NCBI GenBank assembly: GCA_002393705.1
Contig: DGTH01000058.1
Location: 1 to 8,055 of the forward strand
Length of the DNA stretch: 8,055 nt
Direction of reading: 5' to 3'
Source: Prevotella sp. UBA4341
Lineage (GTDB): Bacteria > Bacteroidota > Bacteroidia > Bacteroidales > Bacteroidaceae
Shown: piece by piece, positions 6,049 through 8,055 of the stretch
Numbering within the stretch: position 1 is the first letter of the stretch
How the letters are laid out: the number at the start of each line of letters is the position of its first letter
Notes under the pieces: model-generated
The model's input: only the letters and a program-made list of their open reading frames with translations
Told to the model about the DNA's origin: nothing
The model's database searches: none
Position numbers and translations under genes: made by a program

Positions 6049-6893
6049 GGGCGGAGGGGGGGTATAGTTTCTATAGTGTCTATAGTTTCTATAGTGTCTA
6101 TAGTATCTATAGTGTCTATAGTATCTATAGATTCTATTCGCTCTATTAGTTCCGCTACCAGCGGCTCCAGCTGGTCGAGCTCCAGCATGTTGGCAGCATC
6201 GCTGAGGCCTTGGTCGGGGGTGGGGTGCACCTCGAAGAACCAGCCGGTGGCTCCGAAGGCCTGGGCCGCAAGGGCCATGGAGGGCACGAAGCGGCGGTCG
6301 CCGCCTGTCTTGCCGTCGGCACCGCCGGGGCGCTGCACGCTGTGGGTACAGTCCATGATGACGGTGGGCACAATCTGGAGCATGTCGGGGATGTTGCGGA
6401 AATCGACTACGAGGTTGTTGTAGCCGAACGTGTTGCCGCGCTCGGTGAGCCAGACGTCGGTGGCTCCGGCCTGGCGCGCCTTCTCTACGGGGTAGCGCAT
6501 GTCGGGCCCGCTCAGAAACTGGGCTTTCTTGATGTTGACGGTCTTGCCCGTGCGGGCGGCCGCCACGAGCAGGTCGGTCTGCCGGCAGAGGAAGGCCGGT
6601 ATCTGCAGCACATCGACCACCTCTGCGGCGGGCCGGGCCTGCCAGCTTTCGTGTATGTCGGTCAGCAGGCGCAGCCCGTACTTGCTCTTCACGTCGCTGA
6701 GCATCTGTAGTCCCCGGTCGAGGCCCGGGCCCCGGAAGGAGCTGACTGACGTGCGGTTGGCCTTGTCGAACGAGGCCTTGAAGATGATGTCAGTGCCCAG
6801 CTTGCGGTTGATTTCCACCAGCCGCGCTGCCACGGTGTCGAGCAGCTCGGCCGACTCTATGACGCATGGGCCTGCTATGAATATCGGTTTCAT
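6045..6893 (-). CDS. kdsA: 3-deoxy-8-phosphooctulonate (KDO-8-phosphate) synthase, metal-dependent type, with a repeat-encoded tail
   Basis: This cytoplasmic enzyme condenses phosphoenolpyruvate with arabinose-5-phosphate to give KDO-8-phosphate for the lipopolysaccharide inner core. The 282-residue protein has the family signatures AGPCVIES (7-14), FKASFDKANR (38-47), FRGPGL (53-58), TDIHESWQA (78-86), PAFLCRQTDL (99-108) and the TERG and FGYNNLVVDF motifs (150-165). Cys10, His184, Glu221 and Asp232 sit where the metal ligands lie in the Aquifex enzyme (Cys11, His185, Glu222, Asp233), so this is the metal-dependent class; the E. coli class has Asn in place of the Cys. The start at 6893 is chosen because MKPIFIAGPC matches the family N-terminus; an upstream in-frame TTG at 6923 lies inside the promoter element. 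The core ends near residue 253. Beyond it is a tail of I-(D/E)-T triplets coded by a 9-base tandem repeat, then PPLRP. The stop overlaps the kdsD start as ATGA. Confidence 0.96.
   Translation of the reverse strand: MKPIFIAGPCVIESAELLDTVAARLVEINRKLGTDIIFKASFDKANRTSVSSFRGPGLDRGLQMLSDVKSKYGLRLLTDIHESWQARPAAEVVDVLQIPAFLCRQTDLLVAAARTGKTVNIKKAQFLSGPDMRYPVEKARQAGATDVWLTERGNTFGYNNLVVDFRNIPDMLQIVPTVIMDCTHSVQRPGGADGKTGGDRRFVPSMALAAQAFGATGWFFEVHPTPDQGLSDAANMLELDQLEPLVAELIERIESIDTIDTIDTIDTIETIDTIETIPPLRP
6056..6062 (-). repeat. Run of seven C (coding strand) between the kdsA repeat and its stop codon
   Basis: Directly after the tandem array the coding strand reads ATA, then seven C, then TCCGCCCATGA. 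The run encodes Pro-Pro and the first base of Leu in KdsA. Homopolymer runs of this length can slip during replication or transcription. Here an added C, or a -1 ribosomal slip, would put the kdsA frame into the kdsD frame and remove the kdsA stop. No switching is demonstrated by the sequence itself. Confidence 0.9.
6063..6146 (-). repeat. 9-base tandem repeat in the 3' end of kdsA, coding for (I-D/E-T)n
   Basis: On the minus strand there are nine consecutive 9-base units plus a final ATA. From 6146 downward they run ATAGAGCGA, ATAGAATCT, ATAGATACT, ATAGACACT, ATAGATACT, ATAGACACT, ATAGAAACT, ATAGACACT, ATAGAAACT. The last seven differ only at the third codon position of GAN, giving Asp or Glu. 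The first two are diverged, suggesting the array grew toward the stop codon from the native end of the gene. Because the unit is three codons, changes in copy number keep the frame. The A/T-rich content and repeated ATA (Ile) codons are unlike the GC-rich codon use in the rest of kdsA. Each junction creates the palindrome CTATAG. Confidence 0.95.
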
Positions 6894-6969
6894 TATGTTG
6901 TTTCTATTAGATCGTTCGTGCAAAGGTAAGCATATTTTCTTAATACGCGCGCATGTTTAACAATTTTTG
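6894..6969. other. Intergenic region between the MscS-like gene and kdsA
   Basis: This 76-base AT-rich gap is the longest non-coding stretch in the window. It holds the -7 promoter element at 6921-6928. Near the MscS stop are a short imperfect dyad (ACAA/TTGT around AAA, minus strand) and a GC-rich near-palindrome (ATGCGCGCGTAT), but no stem followed by a T-run that would mark an intrinsic terminator. Confidence 0.6.
6921..6928 (-). promoter_or_regulatory. Bacteroidota-type -7 promoter element upstream of kdsA
   Basis: Read on the minus strand this is TACCTTTG, an exact fit to the Bacteroidota -7 consensus TAnnTTTG, followed by CA. Transcription would start a few bases downstream, near 6914, leaving a leader of roughly 20 bases before the kdsA ATG at 6893. 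The upstream region is AT-rich, as expected, but I see no clear TTTG-like -33 box at the usual spacing. The element is well placed to drive kdsA and the genes behind it. Confidence 0.6.
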
Positions 6970-8055
6970 TCACTGCCTGAGGTGTACGTCGCGCTGCGGG
7001 AAGGGTATTTCGATGCCGTTCGAGTTGAGTGTATCGTAGATGCACCCCATGATGTCGCTGACGGCGTGGGCCTTCTTGACGGCATCGACCCAAACGATGA
7101 GTTTCATGTTGACACTCGAGTCGCCAAACTCGGTGAAGATGACCTTCACGGGCTTCGACTGGTCAACCCACTGGTTCCTGAGCTTCGTGACGGCCGTCTC
7201 CACGACCTGCTTCACCTGCTGGACGTTCGAGCCGTAGGCCACGCCGAAGGGCACCAGGGCCAGCACGTAGCCGTGGTTGCGGGTCAGGTTCTTGTAGTTC
7301 TTGGTGAAGAGCTGCGAGTTCTGGAAGGTAATGACCTCGCCGTAGAGCGAGTTGACGATGGTGCTGGTGTAGTTGATGCTGGTCACGCGGCCCATGGTGC
7401 CGTCCACCTCAATCCAGTCGCCCACCTTGATGCGGCCCGCCATGAGGGTGATGCCGTAGTAGATGTTCTCGATGATGTCCTTCATGGCGAAACCGATACC
7501 GGTGGAGAGTCCGCCCGAAACGACGAGGAACCACGTCAGGCTGACGCCCAGAATGGTCAGACTGATGAGGAACCACGTGCCCCAGACCACGACCTGGATG
7601 ACGTTGCGCCCCATGACGGTGCGGCTCTCGGCCGTCGAGCTGTCGGCGTGCTGGAAGTGCATGCGCATGAAGGCCAGCAGCGTCTTGCTGACGTAGCTGA
7701 AGAAGAACCACAGGCAGACCACCACGGCCATGCGTATGAGGCTGAGGTGCAGCGTGTCAAGGTTCAGGAAGTCGTAGTTGAAGAGCTGCCAGCACAGGTC
7801 GCTCAGGTTGAAGACGTCGGCCGCCCAGTAGATGGAGAGCATGACGGAGACCACGGCCGTGATGGGCAGCATGACCTCGTGGACGAGCCCGAAGAACCAC
7901 GTCTGCGTGATGGGTTTCTTGTCAAACTGCTTGCGCTCGCCGTACTTCTTGATGTAGAGCCGCAGGCAGGTAATGGTCAGTATGCACGTCAGCTGCATGA
8001 TCCACCAGATGAGCACCTGGACGGCCATGAGCGTATAGCCCAGCCAGGACATGCC
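6970..8055 (-). CDS. MscS-family mechanosensitive ion channel, C-terminal part (start outside window)
   Basis: This is a small-conductance mechanosensitive channel of the inner membrane, a family that opens under membrane tension to release solutes on hypo-osmotic shock. The visible 360 residues (counted from the Met at 8052) contain hydrophobic segments near 7-34, 57-76, 104-128 and 152-178. They are followed by the Gly/Ala-rich pore helix at about 178-206 (SGGLSTGIGFAMKD), which runs into the beta domain (GRIKVGDWIEVDG, 206-218), and by a typical C-terminal end (IEIPFPQRDVH, 348-357). The reading frame is still open at the window edge (a Gly codon precedes the Met), and Bacteroidota members of this family are often much longer, so I treat the gene as 5'-truncated by the window rather than starting at 8052. 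It ends in TGA 76 bases before the kdsA start, and a promoter element lies in that gap, so it may be a separate transcription unit. The family call is secure; the physiological role is inferred. Confidence 0.9.
   Translation of the reverse strand, partial: GMSWLGYTLMAVQVLIWWIMQLTCILTITCLRLYIKKYGERKQFDKKPITQTWFFGLVHEVMLPITAVVSVMLSIYWAADVFNLSDLCWQLFNYDFLNLDTLHLSLIRMAVVVCLWFFFSYVSKTLLAFMRMHFQHADSSTAESRTVMGRNVIQVVVWGTWFLISLTILGVSLTWFLVVSGGLSTGIGFAMKDIIENIYYGITLMAGRIKVGDWIEVDGTMGRVTSINYTSTIVNSLYGEVITFQNSQLFTKNYKNLTRNHGYVLALVPFGVAYGSNVQQVKQVVETAVTKLRNQWVDQSKPVKVIFTEFGDSSVNMKLIVWVDAVKKAHAVSDIMGCIYDTLNSNGIEIPFPQRDVHLRQ

Noticed and set aside
6722..6731. Perfect 10-base palindrome GGCCCGGGCC
   Set aside because: It lies inside kdsA over the conserved RGPGL codons and is explained by GC-rich Gly/Pro codon use.
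6894..6923. An earlier TTG start for kdsA, adding ten residues
   Set aside because: The TTG is part of the TACCTTTG promoter element and would lie at or upstream of the transcript start; the family N-terminus begins at MKPIFIAGPC (ATG at 6893).

Overview
The window looks like chromosomal DNA of a Bacteroidota bacterium, most likely order Bacteroidales and perhaps a GC-rich member of the Prevotella group. Three things point there: a regulator with the architecture of a Bacteroides-type hybrid two-component system (periplasmic propeller, Y_Y_Y domain, receiver-like domain, AraC-type DNA-binding domain); a promoter element of the Bacteroidota form TAnnTTTG; and almost no Shine-Dalgarno sequences before the starts. 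The genus is an inference.

All five genes lie on the minus strand, so the window is read from its right end to its left. At 8055-6970 is the C-terminal part of an MscS-family mechanosensitive channel whose start lies outside the window. A 76-base gap carries a Bacteroidota-type promoter. Then come kdsA (6893-6045), kdsD (6048-5101), a 1255-residue membrane-spanning propeller/AraC regulator (5074-1307) and an exported HKD-type phospholipase D / cardiolipin synthase-like protein (1310-42). kdsA/kdsD and regulator/phospholipase each overlap by ATGA, and kdsD and the regulator are 26 bases apart, so these four genes look like one transcription unit. No stretch longer than 76 bases lacks a gene.

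KdsD (ribulose-5-phosphate to arabinose-5-phosphate) and KdsA (arabinose-5-phosphate + phosphoenolpyruvate to KDO-8-phosphate) are consecutive steps in making KDO for the lipopolysaccharide inner core. The regulator and the phospholipase-like enzyme follow in the same unit, which suggests an envelope-maintenance operon rather than a polysaccharide-utilisation locus; no susC/susD or glycanase gene is visible.

Two features stand out. First, the regulator keeps the outline of a hybrid histidine kinase but has lost the parts needed for phosphotransfer: the DHp histidine is Asp839, there is no ATPase domain, and the receiver phospho-acceptor position is Lys987. It may act as a phosphorylation-independent transmembrane transcription factor. 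Second, the 3' end of kdsA is a 9-base in-frame tandem repeat coding for a (I-D/E-T)n tail, followed by a run of seven C and the ATGA overlap; a single -1 slip, or one added C, would read KdsA straight into KdsD as a fusion of the two pathway enzymes. A second array with the same 9-base period lies just past the phospholipase stop codon.
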